NCBI GenBank assembly: GCA_036365515.1
Contig: CM070876.1
Coordinates: 133,503,394 to 133,567,393, forward strand
Source: Torymus aiolomorphi
Lineage: Eukaryota > Arthropoda > Insecta > Hymenoptera > Torymidae
Length of the DNA: 64,000 nucleotides
Direction of reading: 5' to 3'
Of the stretch, positions 35,184 through 46,554 are shown one piece after another. A model generated the notes under the pieces. It had not been told where the DNA came from, ran no database searches, and saw only the letters and a list, made by a program, of their open reading frames with translations. The position numbers and the translations under genes were made by a program. The first letter of the stretch is position 1, and each line of letters opens with the position of its first letter.

Positions 35184-35658
35184 AGAAGCTAATAAAATAT
35201 TATTCTTACATTACAAAGAATTCGAAAGTACAGGTTAAGATTATGAAAGGTTATTAGGTAGCGAGGCAGGCCTAGTTTACGCGATGTCCCGCGCGACGTC
35301 CCGCGCGCAGGAGAGCCGTTGCGCTACTCTTTTACGTTCTATTTCTCGAAGAAAACATCCTGAGCAAATTATGAAAAAAATCATTTCCTATGTAGAAAAT
35401 GCTCAGGTTTCGATCTAAATGGTAAAAAAAAATATTAAAAATACACTTTTTAAGATATAAGACGTTTTGTACTTTTTGAAGGTGAAAATGGAAAATTTCG
35501 GAAAAACTGCCTATACTATTGGAAAGCTGAGGAAAAAATACGTCGGAAACGCTTACAAAACAATTTTTTAGTTACATTTTAGTATCTTAAACATGAGTTA
35601 GAAATGGCACAATTTGGCGCTCGCGCGCGGCGCTGGGGCAGTTGACGTGAAACGCCTC
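32631..35658 (+). mobile_element. 3.03 kb DNA transposon with ~375-bp terminal inverted repeats
   Basis: It begins GAGGCGTTTCACGTCAACTG and ends with its complement at 35,658. The inverted repeats extend inward to about 33,005 and 35,284, the inner boundary being GC-rich ('CTGCGCGCGGGACGTC'). Flanking ATAT on both sides (32,627-32,630 and 35,659-35,662) is a candidate target duplication, though ambiguous in AT-rich sequence. A single gene fills the interior. Parts of two further copies lie at 28,625-30,960. I do not recognise the superfamily from its ends. Confidence 0.85.
33260..35101 (+). pseudogene. Transposase-like gene of the long-TIR element, frameshifted
   Basis: A long frame (open from about 33,260 to the stop at 34,642, no upstream ATG) has an N-terminal 'KICSNCQRQIYKH' cysteine motif and 'RPPHCVLAGSSGTHNVCVCVHHGNVKLML' with several more Cys/His. 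An RNase-H-like set of motifs follows: 'CCDFAENYAF', 'SDNLNHD' and 'LTDGAGQHF'. I infer acidic catalytic residues in the first and last of these. Near 34,630 the frame shifts, and 'HGKG' and 'PGTLQYH' continue in broken frames to about 35,101. Similar proteins are common in insect genomes but usually unannotated. Putative role: DDE-type transposition in the nucleus. Confidence 0.65.
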
Positions 35659-36000
35659 ATATATGTAGACTGTTTAAAAAAAGTGACGTTGAAATGTTTA
35701 AAAAAAAGGTAAATGTAATAAATATAACGACAACATTATTAATCACACGAGTTTATAGTGTTATAGATGTTAAATATTAATAATTTATTACTATTATAAT
35801 TACTATTATTATGAATTAAAAAATGAAATTGAAAATTCGTCGATTTTGAATCAAATTATTGATTTTTATCAATTATAAATAAAAATTTGTTCATAAAAAA
35901 GATGATGACTCACCTTAAATAGATAGGGATACAACCCTGACGGGTTTACAAGTAATTTTTATGAGGAAAAAGATCTAAATCGTTGGATCAAAAAAATCAT
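35659..36000. other. AT-rich sequence, nothing recognised
   Basis: Short AT-rich stretch between the long-TIR element and the first (TA)n tract. No gene, repeat or regulatory signal is seen. Confidence 0.5.
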
Positions 36001-36006
36001 TTATGT

Positions 36007-36043
<37 letters not shown>

Positions 36044-36182
36044 GAAACAGGACTTATGTTGACATCGCGTGTTAATATTTATGTAAAATTAACATGTAAA
36101 AATTATGCGGACGTCCGCATAAGTACCGCAAAGTCAGCATAAGTCTCGCACCAGTTCAGAAAGTGTCTGCATAAGTCACGTT

Positions 36183-36235
<53 letters not shown>

Positions 36236-36457
36236 ACGGTTCGTTCCGGGACGTTTACACTGTACATCGCTGTTATTTTCGGGACGCGCTGTTTTTTCCG
36301 GGACGTCCCGGAAATTTTTCTGTACGTAAGCGTTATTTCTGGGACGCGTCTAGAGTCAATAACCCCAGGGATATTATTTCTTTAGTCACGCGCTTATATA
36401 GGGAACTCTGAAGAGATAAACTATAGGACCCTGTAGATTACCAGAAATAACGTGTAT

Positions 36458-36534
<77 letters not shown>

Positions 36535-36798
36535 CAACATATATGATTTTACACTTATCATATATTATTTTACACTTATCGGGGTTTATGAAGCCCAACC
36601 CTGTATATTAGTACCTACAGCCGAGAGTTTCCTATGGCAAGTGACTAAACAAATAATGGACCCTGGGGTTATAGACTCTAGGTCGGGCCGCATAAACCCC
36701 TATATTTAGAAATATTATGAAGCCCGGGCTGCATAATCAAAATCGGGCTCGATAAACCCCTATATATAAAAAAACGGGCTTTATAAACTCCTTTCGAG

Positions 36799-36891
<93 letters not shown>

Positions 36892-37452
36892 TGTATAACG
36901 TTAGTTCCCAGGACCCCATGTTACTGTATACCTATACGTGACTAAAGAAATAGTGTCTCTTATGGGGGCCGATGTCCTCAAAACTGACGTTAAACATATG
37001 TGGATTCAGGAACTGTCCCCAAAACTAACAAATGTCCCCGAAACCAACGTTAAACATCTGGAATGTCCTGGAAACTAACATAAAACATAAATATATATAT
37101 ATATATATAACTTAGTACATCGCTACCTTCCAGGACACCTATAGGTTTTCTGCAATAGAAGTAGGTATAAAACGTTAAACAGTATATAAGTGACTAAAGA
37201 AATAATATCCCTCAGAGTGTTGACTAACACCACGACGCCTGCGGCGCCCCCTTTCAGTTCCGCAGTATTTTACGTTGATTTCGGAAAAATTTTACGGAAA
37301 AAAACGTTGTGAAAGAAACCCTAAATGTCCTGAATAATACAAAAATGTCCTGAAAGGTAGCGGTAAACATATTCTTAATTCAGTACAGTCCTGAAAACAT
37401 GCAAATGTCCTGAAACATAGCGGTGAACAGAAATATATATATATATATATAC
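36000..37452. repeat. Alternating (TA)n tracts and short GC-rich modules
   Basis: (TA)n tracts at about 36,010-36,040, 36,186-36,231, 36,462-36,530, 36,802-36,888, 37,091-37,110 and 37,433-37,452 separate modules of 150-330 bases. Modules share words: 'GTGACTAAAGAAATA' (near 36,385 in reverse, 36,645, 36,940, 37,190), 'GTACATCGCT' (36,262, 37,114), and 'GGGAC' or 'GTCCTGAAA' strings. The 36,575-36,800 module is homologous to that at 1,875-2,110 in the BEL 5' LTR. Confidence 0.75.
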
Positions 37453-37512
37453 TAGGGGGACTTCGCCACCTGCTCGCTCCGCTCGCCAACCCCCATGCGT
37501 AGCGTGAATTGT
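37453..37512 (-). mobile_element. GC-rich hairpin end adjoining (TA)n, possible Helitron/Helentron terminus
   Basis: On the minus strand a GC-rich palindromic stretch ('GGGGGTTGGCGAGCGGAGCG' ... 'CCCCC') ends in CTAG directly against a T of the (TA)n tract. Hairpin plus CTRR next to an A/T target fits a Helitron 3' end. The hairpin is immediately adjacent to CTAG rather than about 10 bases away, and no Rep/helicase is seen. Confidence 0.28.
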
Positions 37513-38029
37513 TAAAAAAGAATATTATAGCTAATATAAATAATACAATTGGAAATTGAATTTTGTTATTTAAATCTAGAAATATTTATGTTTTTCTCTA
37601 TTTAAAAAAAATACTTTCTTTTTTTAAATTTGTTAGATATGCTTGAATAAAATTATGGAATATATTTATATATAACCAAAGAATACATTATGTATGTTGT
37701 TCACGTAGCTTAATTTTTCTTAAAAAAAATAAATTTATATTATTTGTTTAAAATTTTTGTTCAAGTATAATGAATAATATTTATAAAAATTTAGATCAAA
37801 TAAATATGGAAAGTTAGTATTTAACTTTTAATTATATACAAAAATTGATTATTTTAAAAAATAAAATAATATGATTTAAAATTAATCTTATAATTATAGT
37901 TGAAGATTATATTTTATATGAAGAAAAATATTTAAGTATAACAGTACCTCAGTGGTGGTGCGGAAAACTGTTAAACGTAGTTAATAAAAAGACACTAAAA
38001 ACTGACTACGCAAGATATCTATGATGGAT
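37513..38029. other. AT-rich sequence, no gene
   Basis: Strongly AT-rich and without coding potential. It may be the body of the element whose end is at 37,453-37,512. Confidence 0.45.
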
Positions 38030-38275
38030 TACATGTAAAGGGACAGGTGGCGAGGTAGGTGAAAGACAGGTGGAGGTGTAGGTGGAGGGGTCTGTGGAGG
38101 GGGCGTGGAGTGGACGTGGTGGGGATGGAGGGGCTGGAGGGGGGTGTAGGGGCAGGCACCCTTCAAAATAATGTAAAATTTGACAAAATTTCACCGTAAA
38201 AAGTGGTGGGGAAGTGGAGGGGATGATGGGGGCGGAGGTGGGTGGAGGGGGTAGGTACCCACTTTGAGCCTTACC
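38030..38275 (+). repeat. G-rich GGTGGAGG-like tract
   Basis: About 250 bases of degenerate GGTGG/GGAGG repeats on the plus strand, interrupted near 38,160 by 'CAAAATAATGTAAAATTTGAC'. Several runs of three to five G within short distances could fold as G-quadruplexes. No gene: the minus-strand proline-rich frame here is compositional. Confidence 0.7.
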
Positions 38276-38284
38276 ACTACATAT

Positions 38285-38545
38285 ATACTTTCACAAATGT
38301 ATATACTCTAGATTACTTGTACTTTTTATGAGAACATTTTCCAATCTATTTCATAAAAAAAAAATTGAATAGAGACAGAGATATTGCGAAAAAATCATTT
38401 TTCAGTGTGAACTTCCATCGTGGATTTAACTCTTAAAAAGGCCTTGATTGCCGATAAAAAAAATATATTTGTGAATGTCTCCTGGAGGACTACTACCTAG
38501 TATAGTTTTTATCATTTTTTGAATTTGACAGTTCGGGACGTTTCT
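38285..38545 (-). repeat. Dispersed repeat R3, copy 2
   Basis: Inverted counterpart of 27,235-27,478, followed on its right by a (TA)n tract at 38,598-38,656. Confidence 0.75.
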
Positions 38546-38593
38546 TTGTCAGTGGTAACTGCCAGTCAAAGGGAAAACATTTAATCAATCTCG

Positions 38594-38658
<65 letters not shown>

Positions 38659-38814
38659 GAAAAGTTTTGCGTGTGCACGTATAAACGTGTGAAAACCAAT
38701 AGCAAGTCACAGAGGTGGGGCGCAAGTCAAAACGCATAGTCTAGCGTGTATTACACATTAGGAGCACATAGATGTATAGTGGCAGTTATCATTGCGTTAG
38801 ACTAACATAAGTAC

Positions 38815-39160
38815 AGTGCAACCCCGTAATAAGCGCGCCTAGGCTCGTAAGGGGAAGAATTTTTTACATAAACTATACCCCCTCCACGCACTTTCCTCTC
38901 GAGTATCTAGCGCTTTCTGTCTCTCTCTCTCTTCGGCGTCTGACCTCTCAATAAGCGTTCTGACGATCGTCAGTTTGTTAGCAACGTTGAAGTACACGTA
39001 ATACAACGTTTTGAGAGTGAATATCGTTTGCAGTATAGGAAATTGTGCTGTGCATAAAAATTTATACTTTTAAGAATATTTAAGTTTACGTGTGTTGATT
39101 AAAATGACTGACAAAGCAATAGAACACGAGAGTCGTGCGATCTAAGTAAGGGAATTTCAA
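38815..39160 (+). other. Possible pogo/Tigger-like transposon end
   Basis: 'TACAGTGCAACCCCGTAATAAGCGCG' at 38,813 resembles the CAGT.GAACCCC termini of pogo-like elements next to TA. An ATG at 39,104 opens only a few codons ('MTDKAIEHESRAI') before a stop, so if a transposase gene began here it is gone. Weak evidence. Confidence 0.3.
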
Positions 39161-40840
39161 AATTCTGGTCCGCGTTACTTTGCCCCCATTTATTGTTGCG
39201 TATACTATTTTTTTTTAACCTTGGGCGTCAAATTTGACTTTTAATGCCTATTTATAAATATTAAAATATATTATTATTATGCCTATTTATTTTTTCACAA
39301 AGTACCCGATTCTCACCCTCAGGAGCAAAGTAAAACGCAAAGTAAAACTTGCTCCCGCTTAACATGTATCAACAGTTGATGTTCGTACCCAAGGTTCAAA
39401 ATAGTAGATTATGTACAAAGGGCGAAAACAGGGTGTTCCGGCGCAAATAATGCCATCTCTACAGTTACAACTCCAATTTTTAGGTTGAAACCGCTTACCT
39501 AGCGGGTTGATATTATAGTTTATTTTTTCAGTATAGAGCTAGAATGTTCTATCTCGCGCCCGGAGGATTAAAAAAATTATATACGCAACGCATGGTGGTT
39601 CGCCCTCGTCAACAAACGCAACATAGGTGAGAATCACCTACTCTACACCCGTATTGCGTAATGTACTATTTTTAACCTGGAGCGCAATATGATCGATATC
39701 TCGCTCTAAGTCGCAAAGCAAAAGAACTGTTTGGGAATAGCGGGTGATTCCCGCACAGGTGTAGTTTATCTTGCGAGCGAAGCGAGTACAATGATCTGCA
39801 TCTTCGTGTAGTTCGCGAACACTCTCCAATAAAATGCATAACAAGTACCTACTTCGCGCACGCAAAAGAAGCACGAAAAAGCGAGTTTTTCACACCACGT
39901 TAAAAAATTATGTTTACCACTTTTGACATGTGTGTAACCGCTTCTTCGTGGTTTTTTTCATGCTCTGATCGTTTGATTGCGGTCGGTCTTGCTTGACTCG
40001 TGTGATTGTCGCTCGACCAAAACAAGGGCGACAAACTTTCTGCACGTCGTGCTCGGAAATAGTACATTACGCAACAAGTACACAAAGTAGGTGATTGCCG
40101 CCCGAGTCGTGCTCAACAAAAAAGACGAGTGTGGGAAGCACCTACGCGCACGTGTTGCGTATACTATTTTTCTTAACGTTTACGTAAATCGATTTTTAAT
40201 GCCTTTATAGCGTATACAGAGTGTGGTTTTCTCGCATTTTGAACACGCAGTGTGCAAAGTGCTTGTTTTGCGTACTTAGTGTGCAAACTGAGTGCTTTGC
40301 ATACTGCGAGTTACGAATGTGGGAATTCTGCACTTTGCGTACGCTACATAGGCATGCAAAATCGAGTTTTCCGCACTTAGTTTAGAAAAGCTAGTTTTGC
40401 TAACTCTGTTGAGAAAATTTATGGATATAAAAGAAGTCGCAAAAACATTATTACTTGAGTAAAAGATAGCATTTATACAGTAAGAGTCTAAGCATTGTAA
40501 AACTCGACACTGCCAAAAACTAGGATCTGTTGAAACGAGGGAACTCAGCTCTGTTAAAAAACAGCTGTTTTTAGGAGGGCCGTATCAGTGTCGTGTATGT
40601 CCCGATCATGAACAATTGATTACATAATTTTTAATGAAAAATGTGTGTTTTTCCGACTTTTATATAAAAATCTTTTATATATATATGCAAAGTGTTGCAT
40701 AAATTGTTGGTAGCAATAAAATGTTATTGCTTGCATAAATGCACTGTTAAATTTACCAGTGTCTTTACGAAAATTGTATATTATTTTAATATATTCTGCA
40801 TATTCTCAGAAGGATTTGAAGACAAAAAATATGTTGTACT
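39161..40840. repeat. Non-coding stretch with recurring TTGCGTA-TACTATTTTT motif
   Basis: 'TTGCGTA(TA)TACTATTTTT' variants occur at 39,187 and 40,154 on the plus strand, at 39,653 ('TTGCGTAATGTACTATTTTTAACC') and inverted at 40,052-40,075. The last two form the core of a ~40-base inverted pair with 'CACCTACT.TACA' / 'GTAGGTG'. Between 40,240 and 40,400 'GCAAAGTG', 'TTTTGCGTAC' and 'TTTGC' words recur. No coding frame is convincing. Confidence 0.5.
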
Positions 40841-40846
40841 CTCCCA

Positions 40847-40848
<2 letters not shown>

Positions 40849-40882
<34 letters not shown>

Positions 40883-41004
40883 ATCTCACTTACAGTTTAT
40901 TATTTATTAAAATATTTAAGACACTTATATGTTACCAATATCGAATAAGGCTGTTTTATTAAGGATGTTTTATTCGTAAGAGAAAGAGAGAGAGATCAAG
41001 AGAG

Positions 41005-41092
<88 letters not shown>
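40849..41092. repeat. (TC)n and (AG)n microsatellites
   Basis: (TC)n at about 40,849-40,879 and a ~115-base (AG)n tract at 40,978-41,092. The latter directly abuts the 3' end of the minus-strand LINE, whose minus-strand sequence therefore ends in (TC)n; terminal microsatellites are usual for some LINE clades. Confidence 0.85.
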
Positions 41093-41093
<1 letters not shown>

Positions 41094-41575
41094 TTTATTC
41101 GTATAAATTATACAAAATATTTTTCAAATATAACACAAAATTGCGCTTAAATTAACATTAAAAAGAAATTAAAAAAAGGAAAAATATTGCACGTGATATC
41201 ATAGTCAAACTTAAAACTAGGCAATACTGTATATCACAGTAAGTCAAGTCACGCAGGGTGATATCACATATGAGAATACTAAAAAATAATACGAATATTG
41301 TCATACATAAAATACTTGTAACATCTATCAAATACAATTTAAAAATACAAGAAAACGCACATAATACAATAAACGATGAAAATATGACACAGTAATACAT
41401 ATTCTCTGAACGTACAGGCACTCTCTCCCATTCATCCCTTAAATGCATTCATACTTTAAAATCATGTATATGGGACGGAACAGGACATATATAAATAAAA
41501 GACGCTTAATCGAGGTCAGATTGTTGCCTCTTCACTGCTCTCTCGAACCTACTGAGAGATGGTAAATTCCGAATC

Positions 41576-43484
41576 TCAGAGGGTAGGAAGTTCCATAAAT
41601 GCACTCCCTGTACTTTGAAAGACCCTAACCCCGTACGTTTTGCGCATCAGGGGGACTGCAAGTTCTTTTATCACCTTCCTAACAGCACCTCTTGGTACAT
41701 GTCTAGTAAAGAGACCTAGTACATGTCTAGTAAAGAGACCTAGTAGACAGTCCGGGACATTCATACGCACGATTTTGTACATTAGTACAGCCATGAAGTA
41801 GTGTCTTCTCAAATCTATGCGTAGCCAACCCAAAGAGGTTCTGTGAGGTGTGATGTGATCGTCCCTCTTAAGACCCACCACACATCGCACACAGGAATTC
41901 TGCAGGACCTTCAGGCGATTACGCAACTCCTGAGATGCGTCCAACATCACAACTGAACAATAGTCTAGATGAGGGAAAAGCATTGCCTCGGCCAGCCATT
42001 TCCGAAGAGACTCGGAGGTGTAATTCTTGAAGAATCTAAGATGGTACAACGTTCTATTGAATTTTTTAGTTACGATGTCTACGTAATTCTTTCAAGTCAT
42101 TTTAGAATCAAGAACCACTCTCAGACGCTCGACAGAATCGGAAAAGGGCACCCTCACACCATCACCAAAAACAATGCAAAGAGAGGAATCATCCTTTAAA
42201 CTATTGGCAAAACTATTACCACTGAAAACAATCGCTTTCGTCTTACCTGCATTGAGTTTGAGCGCGGCGCCGGTTGCCCATTCCGAGACTGCTTTTGCAG
42301 CTTGTTGAGTCAATGCCACCCCCTCACCGAATCTATCACGCGATACCTGATAATAAACTTGCAGATCATCTGCATATAATATATGTTGGACATCCAAAGG
42401 GTCGAGAATCTCCCGCAGGTCATTGATATAGAGACAGAACAACAGAGGTCCCAGAACTGACCCCTGTGGGACTCCTAAGTTTGTACCGAGCCACGATGAC
42501 TCGCCAGAGAGGTTAGAGTATACCTTTTGCATCCTTCCATCGAAGTAGGTGTTAATCCACGAGAGGGCAGCCCTAGAAAACCCCAGCAATCCTAGCTTTT
42601 CGAGAAGTCGAGAAGGTAGGATAGTGTCGAATGCCTTACTAAAATCAAATAGCAGAAGAATGGTCACGAGTTTTTTGTCCATGCCAGATCTAATGTCATC
42701 TGTCAGTCTAATAAGTGATGTTTGTATAGAATTAGAACGTTGAAAACCTGTCTGATTTGGGTCGAGAATTTTCATGGTCTTCAGATGCTCCATCAGCTGT
42801 GCGTGTGCAATTTTCTCAAGCACCTTCGAAAGAAAGCAAATCTAGGCAATCGGTCGAAATTCTGAGGGAGAGGTAGGTGTCTTTGTTTTCTTTAGAGGAA
42901 TGATGTTTACTTTCTTCCAGAGGGATGGGAAAATATTAGTCGTCAGGGAGGAATTAAAGAATTTAACCAGTAGGTTGCCGATGACAGGCAATGCTTTGGC
43001 AATGACACATTGGGTAATCCCGTCCACTCCACGTGTCTGCGATGAAAAATGAGATATCGCGATAACAACATCATTAAAAGTTATGGATTTGAAGGAGAAT
43101 CCTTCATCACTACTCTCCAATATAATTCTGCGACGTTTCTCATTGTCATCCCGTGGAGAGACGGACACTCCAGGAAAGTGACGGTTAAGCTCATCTGGAG
43201 TAAACCCATTTAAGTCCTCGGTGTGTTTGGGTAAGAGTCCCAGGCCACGTAACTCTTTCCAGACACTGCTATCTGCCAGAGCATCAGTTAGTCTGTCCAG
43301 TACGTTTATAGCGTTTGTAGAGAGTGTCACGTCTGCGGAGCAGCTGGGCTAGCTCGGCATCGATCCACGGCAGGCTGCCCTTTTTCGGGACAAAAGTTTT
43401 TTTGTGGTGCCAAGGAATCTGTGGCTGCCGATAGATTGGCGCAGAGGCAGTCCAGAGCTTGCTCTGTATCAAGGACGTCAGCAT
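41576..43484 (-). pseudogene. LINE reverse transcriptase with two in-frame stops
   Basis: Reading leftward, the frame contains RT motifs 'FDFSKAFD', 'GVPQGSVLGPLLF' and the catalytic 'YADDLQVY', followed by the family C-terminal domain ('LRFFKNYTSESLRKWLAEAM', 'PHLDYC'). In-frame stops are TAG at 42,842-42,844 and TGA at 42,089-42,091, and there is a frameshift near 43,325-43,350. A 24-base direct duplication encodes 'LGLFTRHV' twice near 41,695-41,740. The enzyme would copy element RNA at the nicked target in the nucleus. Confidence 0.9.
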
Positions 43485-43920
43485 CAGTAATTGCCTGATA
43501 AGGTTCTTAAATTGGTAATTAGATCTGCATTTTTTAAAAAGGCAATTTTAGGTGGTCGATATATTACCGCGGCAAGTACAGGCGGGTTCTTGGTATCACT
43601 GATAGAACAGAAAATGAACTCGGGAAGACCCGGTTTTCCGATTCCTTCTGTTGGACCTCGCTAGAATCACGCAGCTAAGGTGTTCTTTTACAAACAAAGC
43701 TACGCCTCCGCCATTGGCGTTATGGTCTTGCCGGACTACTTTAAAGCCGGGATTTTAATGACGTCATCAGAAACAGCTGAGTTCAACCAAGTCTCAGCAA
43801 AGCCGAATAGGTCATAGGAAGAATTATCAAGAAGAAATTGACGGACTTGGTTAATGTGAGCCCGAAGAGAGTTCACATTGTTGAAACCCGCTTGCAGTCC
43901 ACTCTTTCTTCCTTCATACC
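43485..43920 (-). pseudogene. LINE AP-endonuclease, degenerate
   Basis: Scattered across two frames on the minus strand are 'NVNSLRAHINQVRQFLL', 'SYDLFGFAETWLNS' and, after frameshifts, 'GGG.ALFVKE'-like and 'RPP' blocks. These are motifs of the APE-type endonuclease that nicks target DNA. Several stops make it non-functional. Confidence 0.6.
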
Positions 43921-43942
43921 TTCCGGTCGGAACCTGGTCTAG

Positions 43943-44275
43943 TCACTTAACCTCTTTCTTTTTGGAACCCTTTTTAGATTTCGCCCTGCTACTTTTTTTG
44001 GTGGTTTTATCCACATTATTATTGTTTTTTGCAGTTATGGCCAAATTACTAGTACTAAGAACAACGCTGACGTCGCTTGACACGACTTCCTGATCTTTTG
44101 CTGTCTCAACATCGTCGGTCTTATAAGTCGCCGCAATTACATGGAGGTCGGTAGGCGAGCTAAACGTGAAGGCTTGTTCGCCATCTCGCATCTTGACAAG
44201 GAATCGCCCCTGTATATGCAATACATATTTAAACCCTAGCTTCTTGGCTTGGGACTTCAATTTTTTAATTCCTTA
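43943..44275 (-). pseudogene. LINE ORF1-like C-terminal fragment
   Basis: The minus strand reads 'KSQAKKLGFKYVLHIQGRFLVKMRDGEQAFTFSS', like the C-terminal segment of ORF1 proteins in insect CR1/jockey-type LINEs, then a Thr/Val-rich and finally Lys-rich tail ending at a stop at 43,943-43,945. The N-terminal part and any zinc or PHD domain are missing. Its role would be nucleic-acid binding in the RNP. Confidence 0.55.
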
Positions 44276-46554
44276 TAAATTTGGCTATCCAAATACTCAT
44301 TAATAAAAATAGAGGCAACAGGCAATGGGGTGTTCCTATCAAGATGCGTAGTGTCGATATGATTAGTATTAAAGCCCGTAATATTATGCTTGTTTCTCAT
44401 AATTTAAAAAAAACACATAGAAGGGGTGAACTACCCCTACTTTAGTTATTTATCTTTTAGTGATTAAAAAAAATTGATCACAACATTCTTCTTGATTATT
44501 AATTTTGAGATGCTTATTTCAAATCATATTTTACGTGAAATACTAAAATTGACTAATAAAATTTAATACATTAAATGAAAATTTGCAAGAAAATTTTTAT
44601 CGATTATTTTTTTTTGTTTATGAAATTAATGATGAAATTATTTATAAACAAAGAATTTTTCTGGGTAAAATTCTATTAAAAATTCATCTTTTTTTACATT
44701 GTATTAGGATAATAATTCATTTCCCGTATTGATACTTGTATTGTTGATGTCATAAAAATTTAAGATTTTTTTATCAACGAAGGTTTCATTCTTACCGAAA
44801 TATGCAATATAATTATAATTATATTAAATTTACATTACAATTTTCAATGTCATCACGCTTCTACGAATATTTTTTTCGCGACGGCATTTATAAAAATATT
44901 GGTAAGTTAAAAATAAACTTTGAATATGAGATAATTCTCGAGTAAACAAGAGATATTTTTATTCGACTGTGGTCAGTTTGTAGTGTTTCTTTGTATTGAC
45001 TACGCGCTAGTTACTAAACTGATTACATATTGTTGGTGTTTATACAATTGTTTAAATTGATATAATTATACATTGTAGTATATACTCTTCAAAGAAAAAT
45101 TTTAAATTACGCATTGAGGATAGAGAAAATATATTATTAAAAAGGGCTTGTAAGTATTGCTATTTTATTTTGTCATATGGGCGAAACTTTTAAACAAATA
45201 AGAACTTTCTTGAAAAAAATAAAATAGTTTAAATATTAAAATGATATCTAAAGTCAAATAGTAAGTTTGATTAAAAGAAGTGATATAATGTAAATAGGAT
45301 TATTATAAAAACGTAAAATAAAATAATGATTTTAATAATGTTCAATTTATTAATATAACCATGATAAGAAGAATATTTGTAAAAAATCATTGTCTTGTTT
45401 TCATTTTTTTCTCTAGAGTTAATAGAATTTATAATATTTATTATATACATAAATATCATATCATGATTATTAATAAATTTTTCGTTTGCTTTTATTGAGT
45501 GTATGTTAAATAATTACAATTATCTAAAAAAGTTGTCAGATTTTTCAACCCAAATATCTCACAGATACTATAATAAAAATGATCCACAAAATTTCTGAAA
45601 ATTATCTCCGCATCAAATTAATGTTTACAAATTAATTTTTTAATTAAAACACGTGGTGGCCGGTAAAGTTTCTTATTCTTATTCGACATGCCCTCAATAA
45701 CTGCTTTAAATAAAACTAGTATAATATTTTATTGTCATGAGTTTCTTGCCCATTTAATACAATTAATAAATAAAATTAATGAAATCATATGAGCGTGCGT
45801 GTGTAAGCGTGTGAGTACGTGCGCGCGCTTGAGTGTAAATACATATATTTAATTTCATTATTTTATGTATTTATTATATTAAACTGACACGATTCTCTCT
45901 ACCATATAATAAACAAATAAAATAAATTAAATTATTTGTGTGTGTGTCATATAGTGTTGTAGTAATTATAATATTTTTATTTCAGTGAAACATAACTTTA
46001 TTTAAAAAAAAAGACTAGATCAAACGCGCCCTGCGCTTTGAACTATGCTTTGAATACAATATTAAAAAATGGAAAAATAACCTTATAAGAAAAATATAAA
46101 CAAACAACATTACGTTGTCATGCACATAGCTACAGCATGGCAACGCTTCCGACCAATCAGATTACGAATAAAACGTGAAATAACATAGCCATCAATTTTA
46201 ATAAAGTGGATAAAATTATTAAATATCTGGAATAAAAGTAAGTTCAATTGACGTTCATGAAAATAAAATAAAGTTATTTTATTATTGTTATTTTTTTTAG
46301 TTAGTTATTTTATTACGTAGTAAAATAATAATAATAGAATAAATAATCTGCGGCTGTTGCTTGAACGTCATTGCCTCAAATAAAATTAAAAAATGGCTAT
46401 TAATCCACTGGTTGTAATATCTTTATTATCTATAATCTTTAATCCTAACAATGTTAAAATTGAAGAATCACAAGCTAACGAATAAGAGATAACTTTATAT
46501 CATGTAATAGAAAATATAATAATTTACATACAGAAGAAGAATATACTTTACTTT
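44276..46554. other. Long AT-rich stretch without recognised genes
   Basis: Over 2 kb of AT-rich DNA with poly-A/T runs and a short GT/GC-rich patch at 45,788-45,835 ('GAGCGTGCGTGTGTAAGCGTG'). No open frame has a recognisable motif. The last few hundred bases may be the 5' part of the pogo-like element. Confidence 0.5.

Larger units (their letters stand above)
41093..44275 (-). mobile_element. Non-LTR retrotransposon (jockey/CR1-like), 5'-damaged
   Basis: Minus-strand order is an ORF1-like tail, degenerate endonuclease, reverse transcriptase, C-terminal domain and a ~480-base 3' region ending in (TC)n. Multiple stops and frameshifts show it is dead. The upstream boundary near 44,275 is uncertain and no target duplication was identified. 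Confidence 0.85.
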
